Shown piece after piece: positions 54,801-63,798 of a stretch of DNA of 64,000 nt. The position numbers and the translations under genes are program-made. The stretch comes from Thalassolituus maritimus (GTDB lineage: Bacteria > Pseudomonadota > Gammaproteobacteria > Pseudomonadales > Oceanobacteraceae), in the NCBI GenBank assembly GCA_913019975.1, contig CAJWBH010000017.1, positions 1 to 64,000 on the forward strand. Direction: 5' to 3'. Each line of letters opens with the position of its first letter. Position 1 is the stretch's first letter. Under the pieces are notes generated by a model. That model made no database searches. It saw nothing but the letters and a program-made list of their open reading frames with translations, and was not told where the DNA came from.

Positions 54801-54980
54801 CCCACCACGGTAGCAGGGACTCCTGACACAGGTGATGCCACCGTGACCTACGATGCACCCTTCTGGCTGGAGGGTGATTTTAATGGTGATGGCAACTTCA
54901 ACAACGATCCATCCGCAACGTCGACTTTCAGCGTTTATCGTGGTCACGAGCGGGTTATCTACAAAAAAGAGTTGAGATAA
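51822..54980 (+). CDS. mshQ: MshQ-like giant exported protein, copy 1
   Basis: A 1052-residue exported protein with signal peptide LSLLFTSMSAMA. It holds two tandem repeats of about 160-180 residues (about 22-185 and 190-365), each with FSDDFER or WSDDFER at the start, SRSMFICC/TRSMYTCC in the middle and HSNFR.RFYQADG followed by HIDD/HIDN at the end. This looks like a jelly-roll lectin-type fold. From about 373 a long DUF6701 region follows (HHFRLSYNSAALTC to RGHERVIYKKELR). MshQ is thought to be a pilus-associated adhesin or tip protein; function is inferred. Confidence 0.82.
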   Translation: MLKYALLSLLFTSMSAMARIDLWSDDFERSNLNGGPQKYTVTPIGSRGEAGIGTYIANSGSRSMFICCDEVYVTSDPMDLSASNYAEVNFWLRSGSDNYSEWPSSSDDLRLDVLLDNGSWQALQLWEGGGSSGGDTYNVYARIPVAGLHSNFRFRFYQADGSGSSFTRRDFWHIDDLKVTDFEVGTTRYPLFSDDFERNLLMTPPPGETLPDWYVTIFDGNFTSQISNHTAETGTRSMYTCCGERTTTTRSIDLSGETFVEMEYWIRYGDDNFSGTDAITPGNYDSEDPSAAELYVQIYLPDGTWRTIDFHDPSASNSGEIYRYEARVPDDALHSNFRLRFYQADGTTSLFRRYDFYHIDNVYVGTRDDTSSAVHHFRLSYNSAALTCNPQDVTIQVCEDASCSGLYTDPVDIVLSPTGWVGGNAVTITGGSGVASLARTTAGTVDLDVVSSIPLMTGSNNRCSIDGGPYTPSCSLTFADSGFLVDVPDIIAGKGTAAATIQAVRKSDNAPQCVPAFANVTKNVDFWTSYDIPASGSMVTSMGGVAISGNNLLPTTLSLNFDSNGEAVLPSLNYYDAGQKSLYARYVGTGADLGLIMEGSDPYIARPAGLCVDTGSSCTSGAATCGVFGTAGAPFPVSITAVAWESDSDSDFCSDNSGTPNYNSGGNITLSSNLLAPIPGNPGVTEPTEYNHLSSNGTGGENVVSMTQSEVGVFTFSATPPLYLGAALGSTSSTTPVTYTSQPTGRFIPDHFEVSASDVGEFSPACPTGNTYTGQLFDWLIAPTIAITAFNGASPKAVTENYTHDDFRRLAAANVADNITYPTEDNATDGNDGSRMQLSGVPDTQFNDGSISVSGAGQMEYVFSAADSLAYLRNSAAEINTFSPDLVFEIGSAISDGEANVNNTVNFTPDGSSVDVRFGRMIVEDSYGPENSNLTLPMSMEYFADGEYVLNTFDSCSTWNSANASVDSLSSILPGSGAVSSGTTGSNGLELAAPTTVAGTPDTGDATVTYDAPFWLEGDFNGDGNFNNDPSATSTFSVYRGHERVIYKKELR

Positions 54981-57599
54981 ATGCGCCTACGTAAAAAACA
55001 GGTTCGCGTGCGGCCCAGAGTCTGGGCCATTTCAGCACTGTTTTATCTGTGCGCTTCAACTGTGGCTGCCCTTCCGGTGCTGTTTAATTTGCTCAACAGT
55101 GCCGTTGTCGGTGTAGACTGGATTGCCAGTAATACTTCCCGGGTGGTGATTAATTCACTGGGCGAACTCAATCTTCGTAACGGTTATGTCGAAGTCGAGT
55201 CACGGGCATTTGATTTCTCTGAAGCAGACTCTGTTGATATAAGTTTCGATGTCTACGTGCCATTCAGCCTCGGATTTGGACTTATCGGTAGGGCACCTAA
55301 CCCGGGAGAAGACTTAGTTGTTCAGTACCGGCGCAGTAACGGCGGCTGGCAGACTCTGACGACCTTTGTTGCAGACTATGGCTTTCTTGGGTTGCTCTCG
55401 ATAGGAGATAGCTATTCCTATTCCGCCTCGTTGCCTGCAGATGCTTACCACGATAATTTTCAGTTACGTTATGTCATGACCGGCGGAGGGATCAGTTTCT
55501 TCGATCTTCTCGGTGATAACTGGTATGTCAGTGATATTGAGATCACTGCGGATCTGCCACCGGCTGGCCCGGATCATTTCCGGTTATCCTATGAGTCTGA
55601 CGCTTTAACCTGCAAGCCCCAGACGGTTGATATTCTGGCATGCGCAGACAGCACTTGCTCCAGTCTGTACACCGACGATGTGAATATAACCTTGTTGCCA
55701 GCGGGGTGGGTCGGCGGCAATACGCGAACTCTGTCGGGCGGTAGCGGTAGCTTTGAGCTTAGCCAGACTGTCCCTGGTACAGCGATTGTTGGAGTGTCAT
55801 CATCTTCGCCCGCAAAAGTCGGGGGCAGTAATCTCTGCTCGGTGGACGGCGGCAGCGTATCTGTGACGTGTAACCTGGCGTTTGCCGATGCGGGTTTTGT
55901 AGTCAGTGTTCCTGATTTTATATCCGCGAAAGGACCCGCTTCGGCGACTATACAGGCAGTCAGAAAGAGTGATAACTCACCTGAGTGTGTGCCGGCTTTC
56001 GCAAACGTATCGAAGGATGTGGATTTATATTCCCGTTACGACGCGCCTGCTTCTGGCAGTAAAGCTGTGCAAGTCGCAGGCGTTGATGTGTCCACTTCAC
56101 CTGTAAGCCCAACAAGCCTCTCTCTTGCCTTTGATGCTTCCGGCACCGCCTCGCTGACGTCCTTTAACTACGACGACGCCGGGCAGAAAACACTGTTTGC
56201 CAGTTATACCGGAAGTGGTGCTGATGCTGGACTGATCCTGAATGGACAAACCAGCTTTGTAGCGCGCCCAGCGGGGCTGTGTATTGATCCAGCTAATGTC
56301 TGTAACGAGCCTTATGAAGACTGCCCAGTGTTTGCGCTCGCAGGTGCGGCATTCCCGGTTAATATTCGTGCGGTCGCCTGGGAAGCAGATAGCGACAGTG
56401 ATTTCTGTTTGGATAACATCACGACACCAAATTACAGCTCAGGATCGCCGATTACTTTGTCTTCAACCGTTGTCGCACCAGCCGCCGGACAAAATGGCAC
56501 ACTGGAACCCGCTGAATATATTCACCCAGCGAGCGTCAGCGGCGTTTCTAGTATTAATCTTACGCAAGGAGAAAGCGGTGTATTTACTCTAAATGCAACG
56601 CCGCCTTTGTATTTTGGCGCAGCGCTCGGCACCTTGTCTGATACCAATTTAGCCACCTTCTCAAGTGCGCCGCTGGGGCGGTTTGTTCCCGCGTATTTTG
56701 AGGTGAGTGTGGCAGACTCTGGCGTATTTTCTGGCGCTTGTAGTACTGGAAATAGCTACACCGGGCAATCTTTCTCATGGCTGGTGGCACCGGCAATCAT
56801 TGTTTCTGCCTACAACGCATCAGCCGATGCTGAGATTACTCAGAATTATACTGACACTGCTTTTATGCGTTTATCGGCCGGTGACGTATTTAACGGAGTT
56901 TCATTCCCGTTAGTCGACCAGAGTGTTGTGGGCAACGATGGCCTGGCGCTCTCTTTGGCTGGTTCTCCTACTACTGATTATCAGGCTGGCTCATTAACGG
57001 TAAGTAGCCCTGGGGTGATGGAGTATGTCTTTTCACCACTAGATAACATCGCCTATGTGCGTGATTTAAATGCTGAAATAAATCCTTTTTCTCCGGAGCT
57101 GCAATTTACGCTTACCGGTGTTACCGACGGCGAGGTAACCCAGTCTGCCAGTGTCGACTTTACACCTGATGGTAGTGGGGTGAGTGTGCGCTTTGGCCGT
57201 ATGCGTTTACAGGATACCTTTGGTGCCGAAACCCACGATCTGACCGCAAGGCTGATCACAGAATATTTCCAGGGCGGCAGGTATGTACAGAATACTGACG
57301 ATGACTGTACCGTCTGGGACAGTGCCAATGCTTCTGTCGATGGTATCAGTCAGATTACGGCCACCTCAGGTCAGTTAACCGGGGGGAGCAGTGGTAATGC
57401 GGGAATTACCTTGCTCGCCCCAACACTGGTACCCGGCACACCGGATACAGGTGATGCGTCTCTGAGCTACACTGCCCCGCAGTGGTTACGAGGCGATTAC
57501 GATGGAGATGGTAGTTTTGAATCGCCCTCATCAACCGTCAGCTTCGGTGTCTTCCGTGGGCATGAACGCATTTTATATCGCAGGGAAGTCCGGGAGTAA
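54981..57599 (+). CDS. MshQ-like giant exported protein, copy 2
   Basis: An 872-residue paralogue of the preceding gene, starting right after its stop. It has a basic N-terminus, a signal segment (VWAISALFYLCASTVAA), one lectin-like domain rather than two (about 25-190, without SDDFER but with the DNWYVSDIEI end) and a DUF6701 region (about 198-872) that parallels copy 1 throughout: FRLSYESDALTC, DAGQKTLFASYTGSGADAGL, RGHERILYRREVRE. Probably a tandem duplication with the N-terminus exchanged or diverged. A terminator overlaps its stop. Confidence 0.82.
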   Translation: MRLRKKQVRVRPRVWAISALFYLCASTVAALPVLFNLLNSAVVGVDWIASNTSRVVINSLGELNLRNGYVEVESRAFDFSEADSVDISFDVYVPFSLGFGLIGRAPNPGEDLVVQYRRSNGGWQTLTTFVADYGFLGLLSIGDSYSYSASLPADAYHDNFQLRYVMTGGGISFFDLLGDNWYVSDIEITADLPPAGPDHFRLSYESDALTCKPQTVDILACADSTCSSLYTDDVNITLLPAGWVGGNTRTLSGGSGSFELSQTVPGTAIVGVSSSSPAKVGGSNLCSVDGGSVSVTCNLAFADAGFVVSVPDFISAKGPASATIQAVRKSDNSPECVPAFANVSKDVDLYSRYDAPASGSKAVQVAGVDVSTSPVSPTSLSLAFDASGTASLTSFNYDDAGQKTLFASYTGSGADAGLILNGQTSFVARPAGLCIDPANVCNEPYEDCPVFALAGAAFPVNIRAVAWEADSDSDFCLDNITTPNYSSGSPITLSSTVVAPAAGQNGTLEPAEYIHPASVSGVSSINLTQGESGVFTLNATPPLYFGAALGTLSDTNLATFSSAPLGRFVPAYFEVSVADSGVFSGACSTGNSYTGQSFSWLVAPAIIVSAYNASADAEITQNYTDTAFMRLSAGDVFNGVSFPLVDQSVVGNDGLALSLAGSPTTDYQAGSLTVSSPGVMEYVFSPLDNIAYVRDLNAEINPFSPELQFTLTGVTDGEVTQSASVDFTPDGSGVSVRFGRMRLQDTFGAETHDLTARLITEYFQGGRYVQNTDDDCTVWDSANASVDGISQITATSGQLTGGSSGNAGITLLAPTLVPGTPDTGDASLSYTAPQWLRGDYDGDGSFESPSSTVSFGVFRGHERILYRREVRE

Positions 57600-57617
57600 T
57601 AGGCTCCCGGTTGTTTT
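57590..57617 (+). terminator. Terminator of the MSHA operon
   Basis: CCGGGAG (57590-57596), a 7-base loop and CTCCCGG (57604-57610) followed by TTGTTTT. The stem includes the last codons and the loop the stop codon of the second mshQ-like gene. Confidence 0.75.
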
Positions 57618-57637
57618 GTCGCGGTCAGCTGAAATAG

Positions 57638-59068
57638 TCAGTCATCGCCATGATCATCGTCATGATGATCTTCGGTGTCCATCTGCAGCTCTTTGATCTT
57701 TCTTGTCAGGGTGTTCCGGCCCCATCCCAGCAGGTTTGCGGCATCGCGACGACGACCCGCGGTATGCTTAAGTGCGGTCTCAATCATAATACGTTCAAAG
57801 ATAGGAACTGCGGTATCAAGCAGATCCGTCATGCCCGAGGCCAGCTGTTGATCAGCCCAGAAACGCAGATTCTGTTCCCAGTTACCTGAGGTCTGAATAT
57901 CACTTTTCTGTTCCAGAAGCTCAGGTGGCAGATCTTTTACCAGCACTTCGCGACCAGATGCCATCACAGTGATCCAGCGACAGGTATTCTCGAGTTGGCG
58001 GACGTTACCCGGCCAGTCCAGGGTAGACAAAAACTCTTCGGTTTCTGGTCGCAGCGACTTAGTCTCTACTTCAAGCTCTTCGGCTGCGCGTTGCAGGAAG
58101 TGCGTCAGAAGTTTCGGAATATCTTCACGACGATCGGCGAGACGAGGCAGGTGGATACGGATAACGTTAAGACGATGGAATAAATCTTCGCGGAATTTCC
58201 CGTCTTTTACCAAACCTTCAAGGTCCTGGTGCGTTGCAGCAATAATGCGCACATTCACCTTGACCGGTGTCGTACCACCTACGCGGTAAAACTCACCATC
58301 AGCCAGTACACGAAGCAGTCGTGTCTGGGTGTCAGCCGGCATATCACCGATTTCGTCGAGGAATAAGGTGCCACCGTTAGCTTGTTCAAAACGTCCACGA
58401 CGTTGGCCGCCAGCGCCGGTGAAAGAGCCTTTTTCATGGCCAAAAAGCTCTGATTCAATCAGATCTTTGGGAATTGCAGCCATGTTCAGAGCAATGAAAG
58501 GCTCAGGAGCACGAGGGCTATGCTTATGAAGTGCATGAGCGACGAGTTCTTTACCCGTGCCTGATTCACCGTTAATTAAAACAGTAATATTCGATTGCGA
58601 GAGACGACCAATGGCGCGGAAAACTTCCTGCATTGCGGGCGCTTCACCGATGATCTCCTGCGTTGGCATCTCAGGTTCAACCGATGGTGCCTGTGCTGAA
58701 ATTTCAGAGAAGTGATCTATGGCACGTTGAATCAGGCTGACCGCTTCGTCGACATCGAAAGGCTTTGGCAGATATTCGAAGGCACCACTCTGGTACGAGC
58801 TGACCGCGCTCTCAAGGTCAGAGTGCGCTGTCATAATGATGACTGGTAAATCAGGATGTGCCTCGTTTGCGTGCTTCAACAGCGTGAGACCATCCATACC
58901 CGGCATGCGGATATCCGTAATAATGGCGCTGGGATGCTCTTTTTTCAGTTGATTGAGTGCAGGTTCAGCCTGCTCAAATACTTTGGTATCAATCCCCGCC
59001 TGTTGCAGTGCTTTTTCTAAAACCCAGCGGATGGATTTATCGTCATCAATGATCCAGACAGTGCTCAT
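57638..59068 (-). CDS. ntrC: Nitrogen regulator NtrC
   Basis: A 476-residue sigma-54 activator with a receiver domain (Asp52 in IITDIRMPGMDGL), an AAA+ domain (Walker A GESGTGKE, sigma-54 loop GSFTGA in GHEKGSFTGAGG) and a Fis-type HTH (RRDAANLLGWGRNTLTRKIKEL). The C-terminal tail is rich in Asp and His (DTEDHHDDDHGDD), possibly metal-binding. The ATG overlaps the ntrB stop by 4 bases. Controls nitrogen assimilation genes when phosphorylated by NtrB. Confidence 0.96.
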   Translation of the reverse strand: MSTVWIIDDDKSIRWVLEKALQQAGIDTKVFEQAEPALNQLKKEHPSAIITDIRMPGMDGLTLLKHANEAHPDLPVIIMTAHSDLESAVSSYQSGAFEYLPKPFDVDEAVSLIQRAIDHFSEISAQAPSVEPEMPTQEIIGEAPAMQEVFRAIGRLSQSNITVLINGESGTGKELVAHALHKHSPRAPEPFIALNMAAIPKDLIESELFGHEKGSFTGAGGQRRGRFEQANGGTLFLDEIGDMPADTQTRLLRVLADGEFYRVGGTTPVKVNVRIIAATHQDLEGLVKDGKFREDLFHRLNVIRIHLPRLADRREDIPKLLTHFLQRAAEELEVETKSLRPETEEFLSTLDWPGNVRQLENTCRWITVMASGREVLVKDLPPELLEQKSDIQTSGNWEQNLRFWADQQLASGMTDLLDTAVPIFERIMIETALKHTAGRRRDAANLLGWGRNTLTRKIKELQMDTEDHHDDDHGDD

Positions 59069-60147
59069 AGTGGTTCCAAAGGCAGATAAATTGAGAATGT
59101 GGTGCGTCCGGGCTCGGATTCAAATTCAATGATGCCGTCGCACTGATTAATAATTGATTGTGAGATTGAAAGGCCAAGACCTGTTCCTTCCGGGCGACCC
59201 GTGACCATAGGGTAGAAGAGGCTTTCCTGAATCTCTTCGGGGATGCCCGGGCCGTTATCGGTTATATCGACACGTACAACCAGTCGGTGACGATGATGGC
59301 CAATCGTAAACTGGCGCATCGATCGGGTTTTCATTGTTAGTGATGGTGGTCGCTCCGGGTTTGGATTTTCCATCATCGCCTGCATCGCGTTGCGGCAGAT
59401 ATTCAGCAGGGCCTGAACCATCTGACCGCGATCCGCTTCCATTTCAGGAATAGACGGGTCGTAATCACGGACGACTTCAATCTGATGTTCAGATTCAACG
59501 TCGACGAGCTGGCATACCCTCTCAAGAACTTCGTGAATATTAATTTGTTCGGTCTGAGGCAGAGTACGGGGGCCGAGCATCCGGTCCACGAGGTCACGAA
59601 GACGGTCTGCCTCTTCGATAATAATATTGGTGTACTCGGCCAGATCGGCCGTTGGTAATTCACGCTCAAGTAGCTGGGCTGCGCCGCGAATCCCACCGAG
59701 TGGGTTCTTAATCTCGTGGGCCAGGCCGCGCACCAGGTTACGTGTTGTTTCCTGCTTGGCGATCAGTTGCTCTTCGCGGCTGATGCGCATCAGGCGGTCA
59801 CGCCCTTGCAGTTCAACCAGCAGGCAGGGCAGTCGCGTTTCAGGGTGTGATAACGGACTTACGCTATAGTCCAGAGTCGCCTGCTGTTGGTTATGAAGCT
59901 CAATCGTCGCTTCACGTTTGGTGTAAGAGTGCCCATTGATCAGAGCATCACGAAAGGCCTGTGTCGCTTCATCAGACTCTCTGGCGAGCATGGTGAATTC
60001 AACGCCTCTTCCACGCTGGCCACTGACTTCAAGCAGGGCTTCGGCAGCGGGGTTCATGAAAATAATACTCAGATCAGCGTCCAGCAGAACAACCCCGGTA
60101 TTCAGGTGTTCCATCAGGCGTTGATTGAGGTGTGGGCTGGCGAGCAT
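59065..60147 (-). CDS. ntrB: Nitrogen sensor kinase NtrB
   Basis: A 360-residue (from ATG 60147, GGAG upstream) soluble kinase with an N-terminal PAS domain (TGVVLLDADLSIIFMNPAAE), H-box histidine at about residue 144 (LAHEIKNPLGGIRGAAQLL) and an HATPase domain (DNGPGIPEEI, GRPEGTGLGLSISQ). It receives nitrogen status through PII in other bacteria. The GTG at 60165 is upstream in frame, but the predicted promoter start at 60162 excludes it. Confidence 0.95.
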   Translation of the reverse strand: MLASPHLNQRLMEHLNTGVVLLDADLSIIFMNPAAEALLEVSGQRGRGVEFTMLARESDEATQAFRDALINGHSYTKREATIELHNQQQATLDYSVSPLSHPETRLPCLLVELQGRDRLMRISREEQLIAKQETTRNLVRGLAHEIKNPLGGIRGAAQLLERELPTADLAEYTNIIIEEADRLRDLVDRMLGPRTLPQTEQINIHEVLERVCQLVDVESEHQIEVVRDYDPSIPEMEADRGQMVQALLNICRNAMQAMMENPNPERPPSLTMKTRSMRQFTIGHHRHRLVVRVDITDNGPGIPEEIQESLFYPMVTGRPEGTGLGLSISQSIINQCDGIIEFESEPGRTTFSIYLPLEPL

Positions 60148-60172
60148 AGCTATCTCCGTTTGCACTCAGTTC

Positions 60173-60189
60173 AGCAATAATTGAGCCAG
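60173..60189 (-). promoter_or_regulatory. Sigma-54 promoter of ntrBC
   Basis: The minus strand reads CTGGCTCAATTATTGCT. The GG/GC spacing is exactly 12 and the -12 TTGC is perfect; the -24 block has one change (GGCTC for GGCAC). Predicted +1 is 60162, which leaves a leader of about 15 bases that still contains the ribosome-binding site. Confidence 0.7.
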
Positions 60190-60272
60190 AAGTGAGTTTT
60201 GCACATAAATGGCGCGGAGTCGCTTCTGATGTGCTGCGTGAGTGTTCAAATGAAGAAAAACAGCCCCTTGAT

Positions 60273-60319
60273 TGCACCAAATGTGGGCGCGCAATGGTTT
60301 GTGTGAGTTGTTTTGGTGC
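60273..60319 (-). promoter_or_regulatory. Possible NtrC half-sites
   Basis: TGCACCA at 60273-60279 and TTGGTGC at 60313-60319 are perfect halves of the NtrC site TGCACCA-N3-TGGTGCA, but 33 bases apart rather than 3. They lie about 110-155 bases upstream of the predicted start, a usual enhancer distance. Confidence 0.45.
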
Positions 60320-60409
60320 CCTGTTTCAGTGCTCTGGACCGTATAGAAGGCTTTTTAGCCTTCATCTGATTTTGGCCTGGCTCTGAAAGTAGCCCTTGAT
60401 GGGTGAGGT

Positions 60410-60961
60410 TTAACGAGCCAGGGAAGACGCCCGTTTCACATGAAGAGTAATCGACTGGCTGCTGATGCGCACGTCGCCGTCAGGACCTCTGACTTCCATA
60501 TGCAGTCGATGTTCGCCGCGGTCCAGATTATCGAGCTGGAAGCTTGTCTGGCTACCGCGGGCAATCTCAATGCCGCCGTCCATCAGTACGATCGTATCTT
60601 TCTTTTGCAGCGCTGGTGTCAGAACGCCCGAAATGCGGACATCGCCATTCACTCCAATGGGCAGGGTAGTGCCGTCAGCCGGAGAGATAATACTCAGGCT
60701 GGTGTACACCGGCGTGACGGGCTCATCGCTTGATTCTTCAGAAGGGCGCTCGGGCTTAGGAACATTAAACGCCGGCATGGATGGAAGTTCCTGAACCACA
60801 TGGGTCTCTGAACCTGCACTCTTGCGATCGCTGAATACCGGGTTGCCGTCAGCATCCCTTGTGATGTACACCTTTGTCTGAGCAACTGCGGGCAGCGCAC
60901 AGGTGACCGTAACAGCCGCAGTAGCCAGAAGCGTGATGAAGGTGGTCATTGAGTGTCGCAT
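60410..60961 (-). CDS. DUF4124 domain protein
   Basis: A 183-residue exported protein with signal peptide [18 protein letters not shown] followed at once by the DUF4124 pattern [18 protein letters not shown] Ser/Glu/Pro linker and a C-terminal beta-sandwich-like segment ([23 protein letters not shown] to SITLHVKRA) come next. The ATG at 60961 has GGAG 8 bases upstream. In pseudomonads DUF4124 genes often lie between glnA and ntrB; here glnA is not in the window. Function unknown. Confidence 0.85.
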   Translation of the reverse strand: MRHSMTTFITLLATAAVTVTCALPAVAQTKVYITRDADGNPVFSDRKSAGSETHVVQELPSMPAFNVPKPERPSEESSDEPVTPVYTSLSIISPADGTTLPIGVNGDVRISGVLTPALQKKDTIVLMDGGIEIARGSQTSFQLDNLDRGEHRLHMEVRGPDGDVRISSQSITLHVKRASSLAR

Positions 60962-61061
60962 ATCCATATCTCCGGAGTGCTTTGGGCACGTATTTGAACT
61001 GAGTATAGAACGCGCTATCCTGCGCCGGCAAACTGCAGCGGTATTTCAGTGGGAGTTTTCA

Positions 61062-61496
61062 ATGATTGGCTTGATACAAAGGGTGTCTGAGGCGAGTGTT
61101 CGTGTCGACGGCGAGGTGATTGGCAGTGCCGGGCGCGGTTTACTGGTATTGCTTGGGGTTCAGAAGGAAGACGACAAAGAGAAGGCTGACCGCCTGTTAG
61201 ATAAAATCCTGCGCTACCGGGTCTTCCCGGATGATGAGGGGCGCATGAACCGTAGCATCAGCGATATTGATGGTGATCTTCTGGTTGTTTCTCAGTTTAC
61301 TCTGGCGGCAGATACCCGAAAGGGCACACGCCCCGGATTTTCGGGGGCGGCGGCACCGGACGACGCCAGCGCCTTGTATGAGTACTTCTGCAGCCGTGCC
61401 AGTGAGAAGGTAACTACGGGGACCGGACGGTTTGGCGCCGATATGAAGGTCTCTCTGGTAAATGATGGCCCTGTCACCTTCTGGTTGGAAGTCTGA
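61062..61496 (+). CDS. dtd: D-aminoacyl-tRNA deacylase
   Basis: A 144-residue enzyme that removes D-amino acids from tRNA. The start [13 protein letters not shown], the catalytic SQFTLAADT block and the GPVTFWLE C-terminus are diagnostic. The longer open frame upstream lies over the DUF4124 promoter region and is rejected. Confidence 0.95.
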   Translation: MIGLIQRVSEASVRVDGEVIGSAGRGLLVLLGVQKEDDKEKADRLLDKILRYRVFPDDEGRMNRSISDIDGDLLVVSQFTLAADTRKGTRPGFSGAAAPDDASALYEYFCSRASEKVTTGTGRFGADMKVSLVNDGPVTFWLEV

Positions 61497-61629
61497 GGTC
61501 CGGCCTCACGCTTATTGATATTGATCAAGTATCATTACACCGGTCATCTGCTATGCTTCGCGGCTATTCTGCCGCCACGTATGCAGACTGGCCCCATTTA
61601 AAATAACCAAATACTGAAGGAAATCCGTC

Positions 61630-62007
61630 ATGTACATGGCTCTGAAGCACTCTCATATTGGATTTGTCTACTTATCATTTATTCTCTTCGTCGTCCGCTT
61701 TGTGCTGGCTAATTACAAGCCACTGCTGAACAGCAATAAAGCCTTGAACATTGCTACGCATGGCATCAATGCTCTGCTCCTGATTACCGCCGGTGCGCTT
61801 TGCGTAACCCTCAGCCAATATCCGTTCGAAGCAGCATGGGTAACCGCCAAATTACTTGGTCTGATCGCTTACGTTGTGCTGGGTGTGATCGCAATTAAGA
61901 AAGTAAATGTGAAAGCGTTTGTTCTGGCGCTGGTGGTATTTGTTTATATTTTTGGCGTGGCAAAAGCACACAGTGCGCTTTCGTGGGTGGGTATTCTTAT
62001 CGCCTGA
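61630..62007 (+). CDS. SirB2-like four-helix membrane protein
   Basis: A 125-residue integral membrane protein with four predicted helices (about 10-28, 45-65, 75-92, 98-118). The pattern LKHSHIGFVYLSFILFVVRF, ALLLITAGALC and WVTAKLLGLIAYVVLGVIAI matches SirB2/YccA-type 'invasion gene expression up-regulator' proteins. Function is unclear. A bidirectional terminator follows. Confidence 0.8.
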   Translation: MYMALKHSHIGFVYLSFILFVVRFVLANYKPLLNSNKALNIATHGINALLLITAGALCVTLSQYPFEAAWVTAKLLGLIAYVVLGVIAIKKVNVKAFVLALVVFVYIFGVAKAHSALSWVGILIA

Positions 62008-62027
62008 TCTGCGATTATCCTCGCAAT

Positions 62028-62055
62028 AAAAAAGGCAGCCGTGGCTGCCTTTTTT
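62028..62055. terminator. Bidirectional terminator
   Basis: AAAAAAGGCAGCC and GGCTGCCTTTTTT form a perfect stem with a 2-base centre between the convergent SirB-like and chemotaxis genes, with T-runs on both strands. Confidence 0.9.
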
Positions 62056-62071
62056 GTCACTGTTCCAGATA

Positions 62072-63700
62072 TCAGACAGTGAAGTTCGATACGCTCTTAC
62101 GCATATCCGATGTGTTCTGTTCCAGCGTATTCACCGAGTCGACCAGCTGGCGCGTGCTTGCCTGGTTTTCCTGGCTCATGTGTCTGGCTTCAGTCAGGTT
62201 CTGGTTGATGTTATTGATCACAGACGTCTGCTCCTCAATGGCCGAGGCTACCTGCAGTACCTGATCTTTAATACGCACCAGTGCGCCCGATACTTCACCA
62301 ATGTTCGATTCTGAAGCTCTCGCAGTTTCAACAGAGCGCTCAGCGGTCTCTTCGCCGCCCTGCATACTGTTGACTGCGCGGTTCACACCGCTCTGAAGTT
62401 TATCGATCATGCTGTTGATGTCTTCAGTCGCCTGCTGGGTCTTGCTGGCCAGACTCCGGACTTCATCAGCAACCACCGCAAAACCACGACCTTGCTCACC
62501 CGCGCGGGCTGCCTCAATAGCAGCGTTGAGAGCCAGCAAGTTCGTTTGTTCAGCAATGCCTTTAATGACATCAAGCAGTGAGGCGATCCCTGTGGTTTCC
62601 TGTTCCAGTTCGCGGATAACGCCGGCGGATTCACTGACGCTGCTGGCGAGGGCGGCAATATCAGTAACCGCACTGCGGAATTGTTCGGCGATTTCACGGA
62701 CGTGTTTCTCAGCGTTGGTCGCTTCTTCGGCGACACGGGTCGATGACTGGCTGACCTCGCCAATGGCTTGTTCCATTTCACGGTTAGCGTGAGTCACATG
62801 TTCAAGCTCAGCAACAAACTGAGCCGTGGTTTCCTGACTTTTCTGAGCACCTTGTTCGAGCTGCTCTGTGGTTCCGCGTACCTGGGTCGATACTGTCTGC
62901 ACGTTGGTGACCAGGCTTTGCATTCCCTCAAGGAATTTATTGAAGGTCTTCGCCATTTCACCAATTTCGTCGTTACTTTCAACCGTGAGCCGACGGGTCA
63001 GATCGCCTTCGCCTCGGGCAAGCTTATCCAGCGCTGAGGTGGTTCGTTTTATTGGACGAGTGAGTAGTGGCGGCAGGAATACGATAACAGCAACGATAAT
63101 CGCGACCGAGAGAAGCGTGAGAATCAGTAGGTTCCGGCGAGCGGCCTCATTCAAGGATACGCCTTCAGCATGCAGTGACGCCGCAGATTCAGCCAGGTTT
63201 TCACCAACGGTATCCAGAATATCACGGGTGGCCTCAAATTCTTTTTCCAGCGCGCCTGTACTGAGTGCCTCTGCCTGTTCATACGAAATTCGCCCCGAGG
63301 TAACGTCCTCTACCATTTTTTCTGATTTAGGACGCCACTTCGCGAAGGCGGCAAGAAACGCTTCGGCCTGAACCCGCGTTTTGTCATTCACTTGCATGTC
63401 GATGACAGCATTGAGGCGATCATAGACCTGGTCCAGGTTCTCTTTATGAGACGCCTTGAGGCCTTCGTAGTTTCCGCCTAATGCCAGAGTGCGCTCGGCG
63501 ATCTGAGCCTGATACAGGTCGCGGTCAGCGTTAAGTACCTTATCCAGAGCTGGGGTATAGGTACCGTTAATCAGCTCAGATGTGGTGGTTACTCCGCTCA
63601 GAGTATTTAGTTGCAGCACACTGAGGATGACCAGAAGAACCCCAATGACGGCCAGAGGTATACGTAACTTCAGTGTGAGGCTCAGATCGCGCCAATTCAT
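62072..63700 (-). CDS. Methyl-accepting chemotaxis protein
   Basis: A 542-residue receptor (from ATG 63700, GGAG upstream). Membrane helix 1 (about residues 11-32), a helical periplasmic four-helix-bundle sensor, helix 2 (about 190-212), HAMP domain ([22 protein letters not shown]) and the cytosolic signalling domain with the hairpin tip [23 protein letters not shown] (23-residue span; about 375-397). There is no C-terminal CheR-binding pentapeptide (ends SVSNFTV). The ligand is unknown. No che genes lie nearby, so it is an orphan receptor. Confidence 0.94.
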   Translation of the reverse strand: MNWRDLSLTLKLRIPLAVIGVLLVILSVLQLNTLSGVTTTSELINGTYTPALDKVLNADRDLYQAQIAERTLALGGNYEGLKASHKENLDQVYDRLNAVIDMQVNDKTRVQAEAFLAAFAKWRPKSEKMVEDVTSGRISYEQAEALSTGALEKEFEATRDILDTVGENLAESAASLHAEGVSLNEAARRNLLILTLLSVAIIVAVIVFLPPLLTRPIKRTTSALDKLARGEGDLTRRLTVESNDEIGEMAKTFNKFLEGMQSLVTNVQTVSTQVRGTTEQLEQGAQKSQETTAQFVAELEHVTHANREMEQAIGEVSQSSTRVAEEATNAEKHVREIAEQFRSAVTDIAALASSVSESAGVIRELEQETTGIASLLDVIKGIAEQTNLLALNAAIEAARAGEQGRGFAVVADEVRSLASKTQQATEDINSMIDKLQSGVNRAVNSMQGGEETAERSVETARASESNIGEVSGALVRIKDQVLQVASAIEEQTSVINNINQNLTEARHMSQENQASTRQLVDSVNTLEQNTSDMRKSVSNFTV

Positions 63701-63798
63701 ACGTTTCTCCACGAAACAGGGACTATCCATTGAGGATAGTTCAAGTCGGGCCAGCCGCCAGAGAATTATGTAACCGGCTTACCCGCTGAGTGCCGTGT

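Noticed and set aside
60903-61061. N-terminal extension of dtd
   Set aside because: Lies over the start of the divergent DUF4124 gene; the family start MIGLIQRV is at 61062.
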